The notes under the pieces are model-generated. The model saw nothing but the letters and a program-made list of their open reading frames with translations, was not told the DNA's origin and ran no database searches. From Pseudomonadota bacterium (GTDB lineage Bacteria > Pseudomonadota > Alphaproteobacteria > Rhizobiales > Afifellaceae), in assembly GCA_023417735.1 (NCBI GenBank), contig JAEZEK010000459.1, forward strand, positions 1 through 7,430: a stretch of 7,430 bases of DNA, read 5' to 3'. This document shows, piece after piece, positions 7,096 through 7,430 of this stretch. Both the position numbers and the translations under genes were made by a program. Position 1 is the first letter of the stretch. Each line of letters starts with the position of its first letter.

Positions 7096-7430
7096 ATGGC
7101 ACTCCATCTCGTGAAGCTCTGCGTCGGCTGCGACACGGTCCAGGACCTGCAGGACTGGATCGACGAGCGCATGGCGGCGATGCGTCGCGCCGGCGAGGCG
7201 GCGGAGCAGCGGCACACCACCCGCATGGTGCCGAAGCGCGTCGACGATCTCCTCGACGGCGGCTCGCTCTATTGGGTGATCCGGGGCAGCGTGCAGGTGC
7301 GCCAGCGCCTCCTCGCGATCCGCCCCTTCCGCGACGGCGACGGCATCCAGCGCTGCCATCTCGTGCTCGAGCCGGCCCTGGTCGCGACCGAATGGCAGCC
7401 GCGCCGCGCCTTCCAGGGCTGGCGCTATCT
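7096..7430 (+). CDS. DUF1489 family protein, N-terminal part; 3' end outside window
   Basis: The gene runs off the window end after 111 complete codons plus two bases. The product starts MALHLVKLCVGCDTVQDLQD (1-20). It contains the family's conserved blocks HTTRMVPKR (40-48), LLDGGSLYWVIRG (52-64), VRQRLLAIRPF (68-78) and QPRRAFQGWRYL (101-112). I recognise this as DUF1489, a soluble protein of roughly 140-150 residues of unknown function found in Alphaproteobacteria, so about three quarters is present. No signal peptide or membrane segment is seen. It begins 70 bp after the carboxylase alpha gene on the same strand and may share its transcript or have its own promoter; the sequence does not decide. 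The family call is confident; no biochemical role can be stated. Confidence 0.88.
   Translation, partial: MALHLVKLCVGCDTVQDLQDWIDERMAAMRRAGEAAEQRHTTRMVPKRVDDLLDGGSLYWVIRGSVQVRQRLLAIRPFRDGDGIQRCHLVLEPALVATEWQPRRAFQGWRY

Noticed and set aside
4545..7226. 893-residue antisense open frame spanning the carboxylase and part of sdaA
   Set aside because: It opposes two well-supported genes and crosses the 70-bp gap and the DUF1489 start; its length follows from high GC content. Its translation shows no known fold or motif.

Overview
The window is a GC-rich, densely coding chromosomal segment that looks alphaproteobacterial, probably from the Hyphomicrobiales/Rhizobiales side although the order is a guess. 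Three things support this: a PopZ-type (DUF2497) polar organizer gene directly upstream of valS, a DUF1489 gene (a family I know essentially only from Alphaproteobacteria), and generally high-GC codon use. I see no mobile element, CRISPR array, tRNA or rRNA. This is mostly an ordinary housekeeping and catabolic region, and no new multi-gene system is evident.

Layout. (1) Positions 1-386 hold the 3' end of a popZ-like gene whose start lies outside the window. (2) Positions 387-516 are a 130-bp gap with a GC-rich hairpin and a near-consensus sigma70 promoter (TTGACA, 17 bp, TTTAAG) reading into valS. (3) Positions 517-3222 are a complete valS. (4) Convergent to valS on the minus strand is a small, easily missed ORF (3393 to 3247) for a 48-residue protein with one C-terminal membrane segment, preceded by an excellent Shine-Dalgarno sequence. 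(5) Positions 3394-3627 are a divergent intergenic region of 234 bp with an AT-richer island and an 8-bp perfect inverted repeat, a plausible control region. (6) Positions 3628-5004 are a complete iron-sulfur L-serine dehydratase (sdaA). (7) Starting 35-41 bp later is a 659-residue biotin carboxylase/biotin carrier alpha subunit, most like methylcrotonyl-CoA carboxylase alpha. (8) Positions 7096-7430 are the 5' part of a DUF1489 gene, cut by the window end.

How the genes relate. popZ and valS are neighbours by conserved order rather than shared pathway, and valS appears to have its own promoter. sdaA, the carboxylase alpha gene and possibly the DUF1489 gene lie on one strand with gaps of about 35 and 70 bp, so they could be one transcript. 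The first two are both catabolic: serine to pyruvate plus ammonia, and ATP/bicarbonate-dependent carboxylation of a branched or short acyl-CoA. No carboxyltransferase beta subunit is in the window, so the carboxylase substrate cannot be settled here.
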